In this document: positions 40,880-50,975 of the stretch, one piece after another | Numbering within the stretch: position 1 is the first letter of the stretch | How the letters are laid out: each line of letters begins with the position of its first letter | From: an uncultured SAR86 cluster bacterium | Lineage (GTDB): Bacteria; Pseudomonadota; Gammaproteobacteria; Magnimaribacterales; D2472 | Assembly (NCBI GenBank): GCA_905181645.1 | Contig: CAJIYN010000001.1 | Coordinates: 186,001 to 250,000 of the forward strand | Length of the DNA: 64,000 nucleotides | Direction of reading: 5' to 3' | Made by a program: the position numbers and the translations under genes | Notes under the pieces: model-generated | What the model was told of the DNA's origin: nothing | The model's input: the letters and a program-made list of their open reading frames with translations, nothing else | The model's database searches: none

Positions 40880-42128
40880 TTAATGAATTTGTAATTTTTT
40901 CTTTAAAGATTTTATGCCATCAGACTGCTGAACATTTTTTGTTTTAAAAAATAATTCATGATTCTTTTCAAGCAACTCTAAGTTGTATAAATAATTTACC
41001 ATCAAACCTTTTGATTGCATTATTCCTTTATCAGATAAGTCTGCATTTAAATTAATTTTTTCTAATATTGCGCCATTACCTAAATGGAATTTAGCCACTG
41101 GATCATTAGGGGAGTTATCTTCTCTCTCAGATTCGGTTAAATATAATATTGCTTGCGTCATGAGGCTGTCTTCATCCAAGTCTTCATGCAATGATTTCTT
41201 TTCTAGCCATCTTACAAAACTAGGCATTGGCGATAGAGTAACGAACTTATTTAGATCGTCTAATTCTTGTTTGAGTTTATGAGCTACTTTTTTTATAAGA
41301 AAGTTACCAAATGAAATGCCTGCCAAGCCTTTTTGGCAATTAGATATTGAATAAAATACTGCAGTATTAATATCTTTGTATTCAGTTATCTCTCTGTCAA
41401 TCTTGATTATCTCACTAATTGATTCGGGCATTTTGCTACATAAGGCAACTTCAACAAATATAAGAGGTTCATCAGGTATTAGGATGAAAAAAAGCAAAAC
41501 ATCTTCTATCACTTGGAGCTAAACGAGATCTTAACTCATCCCATGAGTTAATCTCGTGAACAGCTTCATATTCGATGATTTTTTCGAGTATGTTTGCAGG
41601 CGTTGACCAATCTATCTTTTCTAACACAAGAAAGGATGGATTAAACCAACTTTTAAAAAGACTTAATAGGCTTGAATTAAAAAATGCTATTTCTGCATTA
41701 TCTTTAACAAGACCTCTAATTCTTTCTCTTAATCTAACTAATCTAACTGTTCCATTTGGTGTTGTATTAAGTCTTCTAAATAATTCGACCCAGTCAGGCT
41801 CTGAAGCTGTGGATACTTTTTCTAAATTTGCTTGTGTTTTATCAGCTGCGTACTCTTTTGATGCTTCTGACAAAGCTGAAGGATCTATATCATAATTCTC
41901 TGCTAGTTTTTTTAGAAAAATAACAAGATCATCATCATTTAATTGCTCAATTAATGTTAAAAGATGCTCTGCATACACTAAAGATGACACTTCTCCGCTA
42001 GAAGTCATTACAGATTCAAGCGCTTTATTGATATCTTTATGCAAAACTCCAAAATCTTCTCCACCAAATAAATTATTCTTGAGAGTGCCACTCATAATCG
42101 AAGAAATTATATTTTGAAAAAAACTCAT
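40880..42128 (-). CDS. Malonyl-CoA decarboxylase (frameshifted)
   Basis: Converts malonyl-CoA to acetyl-CoA and CO2. The N-terminal helical domain leads into TVRLVRLRERIRGL, NSWDELRSRLAPSDRRCFAF and, after a shift near 41490, DEPLIFVEVALCSKMPESI, AVFYSISNCQKGLAGISFGN, LIKKVAHKLKQELDDLNKF and TLSPMPSFVRWL, which are the acetyltransferase-like catalytic core. The end has DPVAKFHLGNGAILEKIN. About 415 residues. It could limit malonyl-CoA pools or use malonate; no malonate transporter is adjacent. Confidence 0.9.
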
Positions 42129-42134
42129 TATTCT

Positions 42135-43106
42135 TTAACTGTTTAACATATGTTCTGTTGTTTCCCATAGTTTAGTTGCTTCTTCAGAGTCAATAGCCCA
42201 ATCAGCAACACCTACGAACCTTTTCATGGAATCGTCTACCTCTTTTTTTAGTACGGCGACATCACAATTCTCGCAAAAAACTCCCCCAATGTTATCTAAT
42301 GCAGTATTTGTTGCGCACCATAATGAAGTGGTTGCTCCTTGAGTTGTTGATTTAAAGAATGATGCAGCCATATCTGAAGGCGAGCCATCTTCCTTGATCC
42401 AGCCCATGGCTACCATCTCTTCATTTTCAAGATGTCTTTGAAGTGGGGTCATAATCCCACCAGGATGGACACTAAAACCTCTTACTCCCTTATCTTTCAT
42501 TAGCCTATCAAACTCAATTGCGATAAGAGACGAGGCTGTTTTAGATTGCCCATAGGCAACCCATTTGTCGTATGGCGTTTCGTTGAAATGAATATCATCC
42601 CATAAGATAGAAGTCAGTGAATGAGCAGATGATGAAAGGCTTACAAATCTAGATCCTTCACTCTTTTCCATTACTTCCATTAAACCTTTAGTTAATACGA
42701 AATGGCCTATTTGATTAACGCCAAATTGACGTTCCCAGCCATCTCCAATGCGGCCTTCTGGACAAGCCATAACTCCAGCATTATTTATCAGTAGATCTAA
42801 GGAAATATCTAATTCAATAAAATCATCTACAAACTGCTGAACTGAGTTTGTGTCTGCTAGATCCATTTCGATAATATCGTTAGATGCAATAATTCCATCT
42901 AAGGCTGCCTCAGCCACATCTTTTCTTCTTGCTGGAACGATTACTCTAGCTCCACAATCTTTTAAAGCTCTTGTAGTTTCAAGACCAATACCTGAATAGC
43001 CTCCAGTGACAATTACATTTTTTCCATGAAGCTCAATACCTTCTAATACTTCACTTGGTTCAGATTTAGCTCCAAAATTTGAGCCTGTAGGTTTTTGGTT
43101 TGAAAT
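42135..43106 (-). CDS. Short-chain dehydrogenase/reductase
   Basis: Rossmann oxidoreductase: NVIVTGGYSGIGLETTRAL (cofactor loop), LLINNAGVMACPEGR, RFVSLSSSAHSLTSILWDDI (catalytic Ser) and WVAYGQSKTASSLIAIEF (Tyr-x3-Lys), then SVHPGGIMTP. A GTG at 42917 is internal; the same frame is open upstream and carries the cofactor motif. The best start is near 43106, where an AGGA site precedes an ATT rather than ATG, perhaps a base error. It resembles retinol dehydrogenase/protochlorophyllide-type SDRs; substrate unknown. Confidence 0.85.
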   Translation of the reverse strand: MSNQKPTGSNFGAKSEPSEVLEGIELHGKNVIVTGGYSGIGLETTRALKDCGARVIVPARRKDVAEAALDGIIASNDIIEMDLADTNSVQQFVDDFIELDISLDLLINNAGVMACPEGRIGDGWERQFGVNQIGHFVLTKGLMEVMEKSEGSRFVSLSSSAHSLTSILWDDIHFNETPYDKWVAYGQSKTASSLIAIEFDRLMKDKGVRGFSVHPGGIMTPLQRHLENEEMVAMGWIKEDGSPSDMAASFFKSTTQGATTSLWCATNTALDNIGGVFCENCDVAVLKKEVDDSMKRFVGVADWAIDSEEATKLWETTEHMLNS

Positions 43107-43121
43107 ACAAATCCTAAAAAT

Positions 43122-45215
43122 TTATTTCTTAAATGGAACTGTAATTACACTTTCAGTATTCTTTTCAAGTTCTAGCTTATCGAAAAATGTTGGTTTCATT
43201 TTTTCATCTACAAATAATTGAACCTGATCACCATAATGCTTTGATGATGCGTCTTGGGTCGCGCTTCCATACTGATGAATACTTTGACTCTCTTGATTGC
43301 CAGCAGAATCCCATGATAAAGATACAACCAAGCCATCGCCAGCAACAGCTTTTAGAGTGCCATCGTCTTGAGGTCTTCCATAAACAGCTCTTAGAGTATC
43401 TGGCCCGCCTTGAATTGGTAAAGCTAGATCTCCTCGCATAAGAAAGTTTACTTCTGACCAAAGCGGATCAACTCGATCGAATGAATCTTTGATCTGATCA
43501 ATGCAATCCTCAAACATTTTTTTAGAATCTAGAGCATCTATTCCTATTCATAAATGCTCTCCATTCTTCTGAGAGCACGCAAACACCAAGAGCTGCAGAT
43601 CTATTATTATTATCTGTTTTAAGATCCCAAGCATTTAAAACTGCTTTTGTGCCTGTTTAAGTTCTTTTTTCTTCATATTCTTTTTCAAGAATATTTTTTA
43701 AATACTTCTACTTGGAGTATTCATTATCAAACTTTGCATCTAAGAGATCTTGTTCAGTAAATTTCTTATCATTATCAAAAATTTCAATAACCCTATAGGC
43801 GCGGTTTGTCATTTTTGTTTCTATTCCTAGAGTTTTGGAATAGTCGCTTCGATTTTAAGATTATCTGTAATTGCTGAAACTCTAAATGGATCTTGATTGG
43901 CGCTCACAATCCATCCAGAATTTGGATTAACTAATAAAGGTATTTCATCAAAAGGTGTTATCTGATCCCAAATTAGTTCTGACTTGGTTCCATCAACTGG
44001 AAGCGTCCAATCATACGCCTCATTTCTAATTGGCCCTGCTGTATTGTGCAGCAGCATAATATTGTCTTCTTTATCCGCATAGACTGCATTAAAAGATATG
44101 ATAGCTCGCATTTTCATTGCATCTATCCACTCTTCTTTATTTTGAGCTTTATTCATTCTAAACCACTGATCAGGCTGACGAATTTCTTTCATGCCAGCAA
44201 ACTTCAGAGCATAAGATCCAGATTCAGTCTCAAGCACTAAACCATGTTTAGAAAACTTAGCTTCTCTATTAAAAGTCCACCTTATTGGTCCAAAGATTTT
44301 AACCGGCAACTTAATATTTTTAATATTAAAGTGTGTTTAAGATTAAGGAGTATATCTAGTACGTCTTCAGGGTTGATTGTGAGCTTAAAGGCATCTGTTA
44401 AATCTGGACCATTAACCGTCATGCCCCAACCAATATTTTGATTAAATCCAACAAAAACAAAAGGAGCTCCTGGAAATAATCCACCCATCATATTCCAACC
44501 TTCATCACTTGAAATATGAGCCTCATACCAAGCAACTGGGCCATCAAGAGGCTGATGAGAATTAATAATAAGTCTAGTTTTTCCATCTGTAGTTTTATTA
44601 GAATTAAGCGCAAAAGCGTTTGAACCTGCTACTAAACTAGCTACCTTTAATGATTCCCCGCCTTTATCTAGCTCTGCTGCACTAACTTCTTTGGGCGCAT
44701 TCATTAGTTCTTTAATAGCACTATCTATTCCAGCAAAGAAAAGATTTTGAATTGCAAAACTTGAAACTAAATCAACTTTATTAACCGGATAATAATCTTT
44801 GATAGTTTCATTATTTAGATTTAATGAGAGCCAATAATTTAATCCTGCAACAAAGCCTTCTAGGACTGCTTGAACTTCTAACGATAAATCTTCTTCATAT
44901 CTTGCTTCAACCAACTCCCTAATTCCAAGAGCTTTAATAAGGTAGTCAGCTACAGCTCCATCACGACCATTTTTTAAACCAGATCCAGCTCTTGCTAAGT
45001 CAATTGTTGAAAGGATATTAGTTATATCATCATCGGCTTGAGCATAGGCCAACCCAAAAGCTGCATCTGCATCTGTAGCTCCGTGAACATGTGGAACTCC
45101 AAATATATCTCTTGTTATTGTTGCACTATATTGAGGGGAACTTCATTAGAAGTTAGGTTTGTATTAAAGCCACACAATATAAATATTGCTAAAGCATATT
45201 TAATATTTAACTGCA
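43122..45215 (-). CDS. Penicillin-acylase family Ntn hydrolase (frameshifted)
   Basis: Periplasmic N-terminal-nucleophile amidase. Signal peptide from 45215 (LNIKYALAIFILCGFNTNL), then after a shift TITRDIFGVPHVHGATDADA and AFGLAYAQADDD (the alpha subunit start). The autoproteolysis point is in SLVAGSNAFALNSNKTTDG, with Ser before NAFA as nucleophile; DGPVAWYEAHISSDEGWNMM and FVFVGFNQNIGWGMTVNGPD follow. Later pieces: IRNEAYDWTLPVDGTKSE and QIHQYGSATQDASSK-like end sequence (QSIHQYGSATQ). Breaks near 45140, 44320, 43830 and 43530-43680. Known members cleave beta-lactam side chains, acyl-homoserine lactones or aculeacin; the substrate here is unknown. Confidence 0.9.
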
Positions 45216-45282
45216 TTTTTCTTCCTTATATTAGCTGGCGTTTTTATGACATTGGGTGTGCCAGAATATATAAGTATAAACC

Positions 45283-45930
45283 TTAGAGTATATTTATGGG
45301 TAAAACTGCATTGAGTTCTTTTAGAGCATCGTGAGCATTAATTACTTTTATAGTATGCATGCCTAATGCTTTTGCTGGCTTAAGATTGATTCCAAGATCA
45401 TCAAGAAAGACAGCTTCTTTAGCCTCTATGCCTGCGCGATTTAAAGCCAAATGATAGAAAGCAGGGTCAGGTTTTCTAACATTCTGCTCACTAGATGCAA
45501 TTACAAAATCAAATAAACCCATAATTTCTTCATTTTTACCAGCAATAGATACGTTCTTATCGCTGAGTTGAGTTTCAGGAGACACAATATTGTTAGTCAG
45601 GCATGCCTGAATAAGATTGCCTTTGATTACCTTGAGCGCCTGAATCATTTCAGGCCTAAGCTGACCTTGAAGCAAGCTGATAACATCTATGCCTGGAATG
45701 GGATTACCAAGATCACTACTCTCTTTAAAAAATAGATCATTAAATTGCCCTAGATCTATTTCATTTCGTTCAAGCTTAGCCCAGGCATTGCTATCTGGAT
45801 TAGTTGAATTAACCCTTCGAATAAAATCTTTTTCAAGATTATGCTTTTCTTCATAAAGATTAAATGAGTCAAATGGGCTAGTAGTTATGACCCCGCCAAA
45901 ATCCCAAAAAACTGCTTTAATAGAATCCAT
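45283..45930 (-). CDS. HAD-superfamily hydrolase (subfamily IA)
   Basis: 215 residues, intact. Motif I AVFWDFGGVITTSPF (catalytic Asp; the usual second Asp is replaced, as DFGGV), motif II LTNNIVS, motif III VRKPDPAFYHLALN and motif IV AVFLDDLGINLKPAKALGM. This version resembles the hydrolase part of bifunctional epoxide hydrolases and haloacid-dehalogenase-like proteins; because the second Asp is Gly-type, phosphatase activity is less certain. Last gene of the MerR operon, 26 bases after merR. Confidence 0.85.
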   Translation of the reverse strand: MDSIKAVFWDFGGVITTSPFDSFNLYEEKHNLEKDFIRRVNSTNPDSNAWAKLERNEIDLGQFNDLFFKESSDLGNPIPGIDVISLLQGQLRPEMIQALKVIKGNLIQACLTNNIVSPETQLSDKNVSIAGKNEEIMGLFDFVIASSEQNVRKPDPAFYHLALNRAGIEAKEAVFLDDLGINLKPAKALGMHTIKVINAHDALKELNAVLPINIL

Positions 45931-45956
45931 ATATGAGTAAAATTCTCTGTTATTGG

Positions 45957-46307
45957 TTATAAATTTAAAGCAACTTCAATCTTTGCTTCTATCATTTTCA
46001 AACTTTCTTTACTTTCTTTGAGGTCTAAAAGTATTTTTTCTTTATGCATTTGTAATAAATCAAGAATGCGTTCAGCATTCTCTTCTGGATTTACTAACGC
46101 AAGTCTACTCATCTCTTTAATCTGATCTAAGGCCATGCCTGTTTTTGTTAGGCACTTAATAAAGGTCAGTGCTCCTATATCAGTTTGCTTATATATTCTG
46201 TGCCCCTTTTCATCTTTCTTTATGGCAAGCAATTCAATCTTTTCATAATAACGTAGGGTATGTTTGGTTAATCCTGTCTCTTTTGAGATTTCTGAAATGT
46301 TGTACAT
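45957..46307 (-). CDS. MerR-family transcriptional regulator
   Basis: 116 residues: winged helix-turn-helix ISEISKETGLTKHTLRYYEK then KGHRIYKQTDIGALTFIKCL, and a dimerisation coiled coil from about residue 75 (ERILDLLQMHKEKILLDLKE). There is no metal-binding Cys pattern at the C-terminus, so it likely senses an organic or stress signal, like AdhR/NmlR relatives. It lies inside the operon headed by the promoter at 48190-48220 and probably controls it. Confidence 0.92.
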   Translation of the reverse strand: MYNISEISKETGLTKHTLRYYEKIELLAIKKDEKGHRIYKQTDIGALTFIKCLTKTGMALDQIKEMSRLALVNPEENAERILDLLQMHKEKILLDLKESKESLKMIEAKIEVALNL

Positions 46308-46309
46308 AT

Positions 46310-47318
46310 TTATTTCACTAGCCCCATGGACACTAACTGTTTTGTAGCCTCTATTGCTGAGTCTTCAGCAGAAACATACTCCCAATCAAATAAATTCTTA
46401 GCTTTAGACTTATCAGTTGTAACCTTTTTGCCAAGGTTGCCTACAACACCACTTAATTCTTTGATGAATTAAAACATCATGAACCAAGAAATAGGCAGTC
46501 TCTCTTTTAGGCGCTTTTTTAAAGCCAGCATCATTAAGAGCTCTGCTCATTTCTACAAAAAACATTTCTTTCTCACTAACAATAATTCTTTCACCATTTG
46601 TTTTTTCAGATTTCATTGAAAATATATGTGCCTTAGCTACATCTCTCACATCAATAAATCCCATGTGTGTTCTAGGGCATGCTGGCATTTGCCCGCCAGC
46701 TAGCTTTAGTAATAGTTCATTAGAAGTGCCAATATCATTTGTAAGCATAGGACCTGTTACTGCAACTGGATTAATTACTGTGAGCTCAAACTTATCTTCA
46801 GCAGTTAGCTCATTTACAAAATCCCATGCAGCCTTTTCAGCAAGGGTTTTACTTTTTGCATAGGGAGTTATGCCTGGCCCAGTATCCGACCAATCATTTT
46901 CATCATAAATTTTTTCTTCTTTATGGCCATATGCCACAGCTGCAACTGAAGATGTAAGAACAACTTTTTTAACCTTATTATTTTTACATGCATTGAGAAC
47001 TCTTAACGTCCCCTCCACTGCAGGTTTAATTAATACATTTTCATCACTAGGAACTTCTAAGATAAAAGGCGATGCTACATGTAAAACATATTCGCATCCG
47101 GATACAGCTTCATTCCAACCCTCATCCTTTAACAAATCTGCCATAACTACTTCAAGATTGTTAGCATTTGATGAATTCTTCATCATTGAGTCAACAATTT
47201 CTTGTTTTTTAGATTCTGATCGCACGGTACATCTAACGTCATAACCCTGATCTAATAATTGTTGAATGCAATGTAATCCTATAAAACCTGAACCACCCGT
47301 TACTAAAACCTTTTCCAT
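46310..47318 (-). CDS. NAD-dependent epimerase / dihydroflavonol-reductase-like SDR
   Basis: Extended SDR: EKVLVTGGSGFIGLHCIQQL (cofactor), EYVLHVASPFILEVP, KKVVLTSSVAAVAYGHKEEK, TPYAKSKTLAEKAAWDFV (Tyr-x3-Lys) and MGFIDVRDVAKAHIFSM. A shift near 46450 hides the end; corrected, it reads DKSKAKNLFDWEYVSAEDS and ends LVSMGLVK at 46310. This class reduces aldehydes or ketones such as methylglyoxal. The merR start follows the stop within 3 bases. Confidence 0.88.
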
Positions 47319-47341
47319 TTTTAAACTCCTTAAATTTAAAG

Positions 47342-48165
47342 TTAGCCAGCAATTTTCTTAAACATATTTCCAGTAAAGTTTAAGACACCCTTTCTGGTCA
47401 TAAGTTTGGTTAAGCTGAATAAAAGTCTATTATTTCTTCCACAAAGAATATATTGTTTATTTTTTTCAAATGCAGCTAAACCTTCAATTGCAACTTCCTC
47501 GGAAGTCTGCATTCCTATGCTAGATCCTTTACGTTTTTCATTTCTTCGAGTTAATTTTTCTGACTTCTCTGTAGCAACTTTTGCAAATTCTGATTCAGTT
47601 CCTCCTGGTAGGAGAGCCATGACCTGAATGCCCATGGATTGATATTCATATCGAATCGCCTCTGAGAACATTAATACATATGCTTTAGATGATGAGTAAA
47701 TGCCTGCATATGGGATTGGTGATAAAGAGGCCATTGAGCCCACATTAATGATTCCTCCTCCGCCTTTAGAAATCATATCTGGGATACACAAATGACAAAG
47801 ATCGGTTAAAGCAACAATATTTAATTGGATCATGCTTGCATAATCATCTCTACCAATACTTGTAAGTTCTCCCCATCTTCCATAACCAGCATTGTTTATT
47901 AAAAGATCTATATCCAGTCCAGTAGATTTTATTTCATTAAAAAGCTCTTCTGCAGCTCCAATTATGGATAAATCTTTTATAAAAACATGGGCTTCACTTC
48001 CTGAGGATTTTAGATCATTTGCCAACATATGGAGTTTGTCTTCTGATCTAGCTGTTGCTGTCAAAATAAGTTTGCTGCCTTTTTTGGCAAGCTCTTTGGC
48101 TAAGGCATAGCCTATGCCTGTTGATGCACCTGTTATTAATTTGTTTTTTTATCATATATATACAT
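47342..48165 (-). CDS. Short-chain dehydrogenase (DltE-like)
   Basis: First gene of the MerR operon. ATG at 48163-48165 with GGAG five bases upstream; a homopolymer shift leads into LITGASTGIGYALAKELAKK. Then LLINNAGYGRWGELTSIGRD, GGGGIINVGSMASLSPIPYA, YSSSKAYVLMFSEAIRYEY and MALLPGGTESEF. About 270 residues. It lies 24 bases before the epimerase gene. General SDR with unknown substrate. Confidence 0.87.
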
Positions 48166-48189
48166 ATTTACTCCGCTTAATTGAAGCAA

Positions 48190-48220
48190 ATTGTACAAGT
48201 TAGAGTTTACTCTAAGTCAA
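48190..48220 (-). promoter_or_regulatory. MerR-type promoter/operator of the SDR-epimerase-merR-HAD operon
   Basis: On the minus strand: -35 TTGACT (48215-48220), -10 TACAAT (48190-48195) and a 19-base spacer (48196-48214). The spacer is filled by the dyad TTAGAGT-N2-ACTCTAA (48200-48215). An over-long 19-base spacer with a central palindrome is the hallmark of MerR-activated promoters. The expected transcript start is about 18 bases before the first gene. Confidence 0.85.
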
Positions 48221-48305
48221 ACCCATTTAATATAAAGTACTCTGATTAATAGCACTTTTGCTAGATTCTCGTATAATCATTTCTTTTTTAGTAACACCCC
48301 AAATT

Positions 48306-50088
48306 ATGTCTATAGAGAAGTTGAGAAATATAGCTATTATCGCTCACGTCGATCATGGGAAAACTACGCTTGTAGATAAGCTGTTGCAGCAATCTGGAAC
48401 TCTAGATAGAAAAAATATGGATTCAGAAAGAATTATGGATTCAAATGATCAGGAGAAAGAAAGAGGTATAACTATTCTTGCAAAGAATACTTCTATTATC
48501 TGGCAGGATCACTTAATTAATATTGTAGACACCCCGGGTCATGCTGATTTTGGCGGTGAAGTTGAAAGAGCCCTTTCAATGGTTGATTCAGTGCTTCTTT
48601 TAGTAGATGCAGTAGATGGCCCAATGCCACAAACTAGATTTGTTACTCAAAAAGCATTTGAAAAAGGCCTAAAACCTATTCTAGTTATTAATAAAGTTGA
48701 TAGAGATGATGCAAGGCCTCACTGGGTTTTAGATCAAGTATTTGATTTATTTGATCGTCTTGATGCTACAGATGAACAATTAGACTTTCCTGTTATATAC
48801 GCATCAGCTTTAGAAGGCATATCTGGATTAGAGCCAGATCAAATGACAACAGACATGACTCCGTTACTAGAAATGATTTTAGAAAAAGTCTCAGCGCCAG
48901 AGGTTAACGTTGATGGACCTCTTCAGCTTCAAATAAGCGCATTAGATAGTAATAGCTATGTTGGTGTAATTGGAATTGGAAGAATAAAAAGCGGTGTCGT
49001 TAAACCAAATGATCAAGTTGTAGTAGTTGATAGAGATGGAGTAACTAGAAAAGCAAAGATACTTCAAGTCATGGGCTATGAAGGCTTAGACAGAGTTGAA
49101 GTTTCAGCAGCTGAAGCTGGATCAATAGTCTGTATTACTGGTATAGATAAATTAAATATCTCAGACACTATATGTGCACCTTCAGCTGTTGAGGCGCTTC
49201 CAGCTCTCTCAGTTGATGAGCCTACTGTTAGCATGAAATTTCAGGTTAATGACTCGCCATTTGCTGGTAAAGAAGGTAAATATGTTACCTCTAGAAATAT
49301 AAAAGAAAGATTAGATAAAGAGTTAATATCAAACGTAGCGTTGAAAGTTGAACAAGGCGACAGTCCTGATAAATTTATCGTATCAGGCAGAGGAGAACTT
49401 CATTTATCTGTACTAATAGAAACTATGAGAAGAGAAGGTTTTGAGTTAGCAATTGCAAAACCGCAAGTAATTCAAAAAGAAGTTGATGGTGAAATTCATG
49501 AGCCTTATGAAATGATAGTTATAGATGTTGAAGAGCAACATCAAGGCGCCATCATGGAAGAATTTGGGCCAAGAAAAGCTGAGCTCAAAAGCTTGGAGCC
49601 AGACGGAAAAGGTAGGGTTAAGCTTGAATTCATAGCTCCATCAAGAGGCATCATTGGCTTTAGATCACATTTTTTAACAATAACTAGTGGATCTGGAATT
49701 ATGACAAGTGTTTTTGATCATTATGGTCCAGTAAAAGCTGGTGAAATAGCAAAAAGAAATAATGGCGTCATGTATTCGATGACTGCTGGAAAAACACTGG
49801 CCTATGCCCTTTTTAATTTACAAAACAGAGGCAAACTTGTTCTTAGGTCATGGTAATGAAGTTTATATAGGTCAAATAGTTGGGTTGCATTCAAGGGACA
49901 ATGATCTTCCAGTAAACCCAACAAAAGCTAAGCAGCTAAATAATATTCGTGCAGCTGGGACAGATGAAAATCTAATTCTGGTGCCTCATATTGTTCATAC
50001 TTTAGAACAAGCTTTAGAATTTATTGAAGAAGATGAGTTAGTTGAAGTAACGCCTCTATCTATAAGAATGCGGAAAAAACCTAACTAA
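48306..50088 (+). CDS. typA: TypA/BipA ribosome-binding GTPase (frameshifted)
   Basis: Translational GTPase related to EF-G. G1 [20 protein letters not shown], the [10 protein letters not shown] switch, [20 protein letters not shown] (G3), [12 protein letters not shown] (G4), domain [17 protein letters not shown], and the C-terminal [19 protein letters not shown] shift near 49845 separates the last 80 residues ([39 protein letters not shown]). ATG at 48306 fits the family start. It helps 50S assembly under stress. Confidence 0.95.
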
Positions 50089-50400
50089 GATTCTTTGCCT
50101 TAAATGCTTTTCTTAAAGCAATACAAGAATTTAGTAACCAATATAAATTAGCGAAAACAAACACGTAGAGTCCTGCGTAGACCTGAACAACAATAGCTAA
50201 AAAGCTTCCTGTAGTCATCGCACTTCTCATAATATCCATCCCACTATTATATTCAATATTATCAACCAACCACATAAGAGGTTAGTCCCTACGATAAATA
50301 TTCGCACCCTTGCGATATCATGTTCACGTCTCTTATCATACCCATCTTGCTCGCCAAAGGAACCAAGTGCATGGGTGATAACCTTAAGATTAATTCTCAT
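50081..50400 (-). CDS. two-helix hypothetical membrane protein (frameshifted)
   Basis: From the ATG at 50398-50400 (preceded by CGGAG): MRINLKVITHALGSFGEQD, GYDKRREHDIARVRIF and a helix GTNLLCGWLIILNIIVGW; a shift near 50250 then gives FLAIVVQVYAGLYVFVFANL. About 105 residues. Overlaps the typA end by 8 bases in antisense. No family recognised; co-directional with the 33-residue gene upstream. Confidence 0.5.
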
Positions 50401-50413
50401 CTCCGTATGTCCT

Positions 50414-50515
50414 TTATATTCTCTTATTTACTTTTTTAGAGATCATAAGTGGTGCAGCTAAAACTGTTCCAAAAAATACACTTCCAATCTGTAAAATGGT
50501 TAAAGAATCCACCAT
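50414..50515 (-). CDS. 33-residue small membrane protein
   Basis: ATG at 50513-50515 with a strong AGGAGA site six bases upstream. The product is MVDSLTILQIGSVFFGTVLA, then APLMISKKVNKRI: one hydrophobic helix and a basic tail, the layout of many bacterial small membrane proteins. It lies 13 bases before the next gene on the same strand. No homolog recalled. Confidence 0.5.
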   Translation of the reverse strand: MVDSLTILQIGSVFFGTVLAAPLMISKKVNKRI

Positions 50516-50633
50516 GTCTCCTAAAAAAAGAAAATCATTATCTGCTGATTTTATTTAAAGAAATACATTTTTAAATTATTTTTTTATTGCTAAAAAAAGT
50601 TAATTTTTGAAAAAAAATTCTATAGGGATTAAA

Positions 50634-50768
50634 ATGAAAACGCAGACACGTGTTGTAGTTATTGGTGGCGGTATTGCTGGCTGCTCAACCTTGTATCATT
50701 TGACCCAAGAGGGCATGACAGATGTTGTATTGGTTGAGCGCAATGAACTGACATCTGGCACAACATGG
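50634..50768 (+). pseudogene. N-terminal fragment of a dimethylglycine/sarcosine-dehydrogenase-like FAD protein
   Basis: 45 residues starting MKTQTRVVVIGGGIAGCST, with the FAD dinucleotide motif GGGIAGC, then LYHLTQEGMTDVVLVERNEL and TSGTTW. This is the start of the DMGDH/sarcosine dehydrogenase family. At TTW the sequence changes to an RND transporter and the rest of the enzyme (over 700 residues) is absent. Confidence 0.75.
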
Positions 50769-50975
50769 TATTTATAAAAAAGATGGAGAAGACTATGATA
50801 TATATGTCCGTTTTAACAAAGAAGACCGCTATAACAAAAGTGCTGTTTTTAATCAAAAAATTACATTTAGAGACCCTGCAACAGGTAAAATTAAAGAAAT
50901 ACCAGTTTCTGCAGTCGCTAGGCAAACCAATAGTTCTGGTTTTAGTGCTATAAAACATAAAGACGTAAAAAAATC
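50769..50975 (+). pseudogene. internal fragment of an RND-family efflux pump
   Basis: About 65 residues: YKKDGEDYDIYVRFNKEDRY, NKSAVFNQKITFRDPATGKI, KEIPVSAVAR and SSGFSAIKHKDVK. These match the periplasmic-loop region of AcrB-like pumps before the (S/A)IxHKDVKR motif; the sequence style (FNQKITFRDP) is like Bacteroidota pumps. No start, membrane helix or end is present. Confidence 0.7.

Noticed and set aside
49804-49860. Programmed frameshift in typA
   Set aside because: Similar single-base shifts occur in many unrelated genes and no slippery site with pseudoknot is evident.
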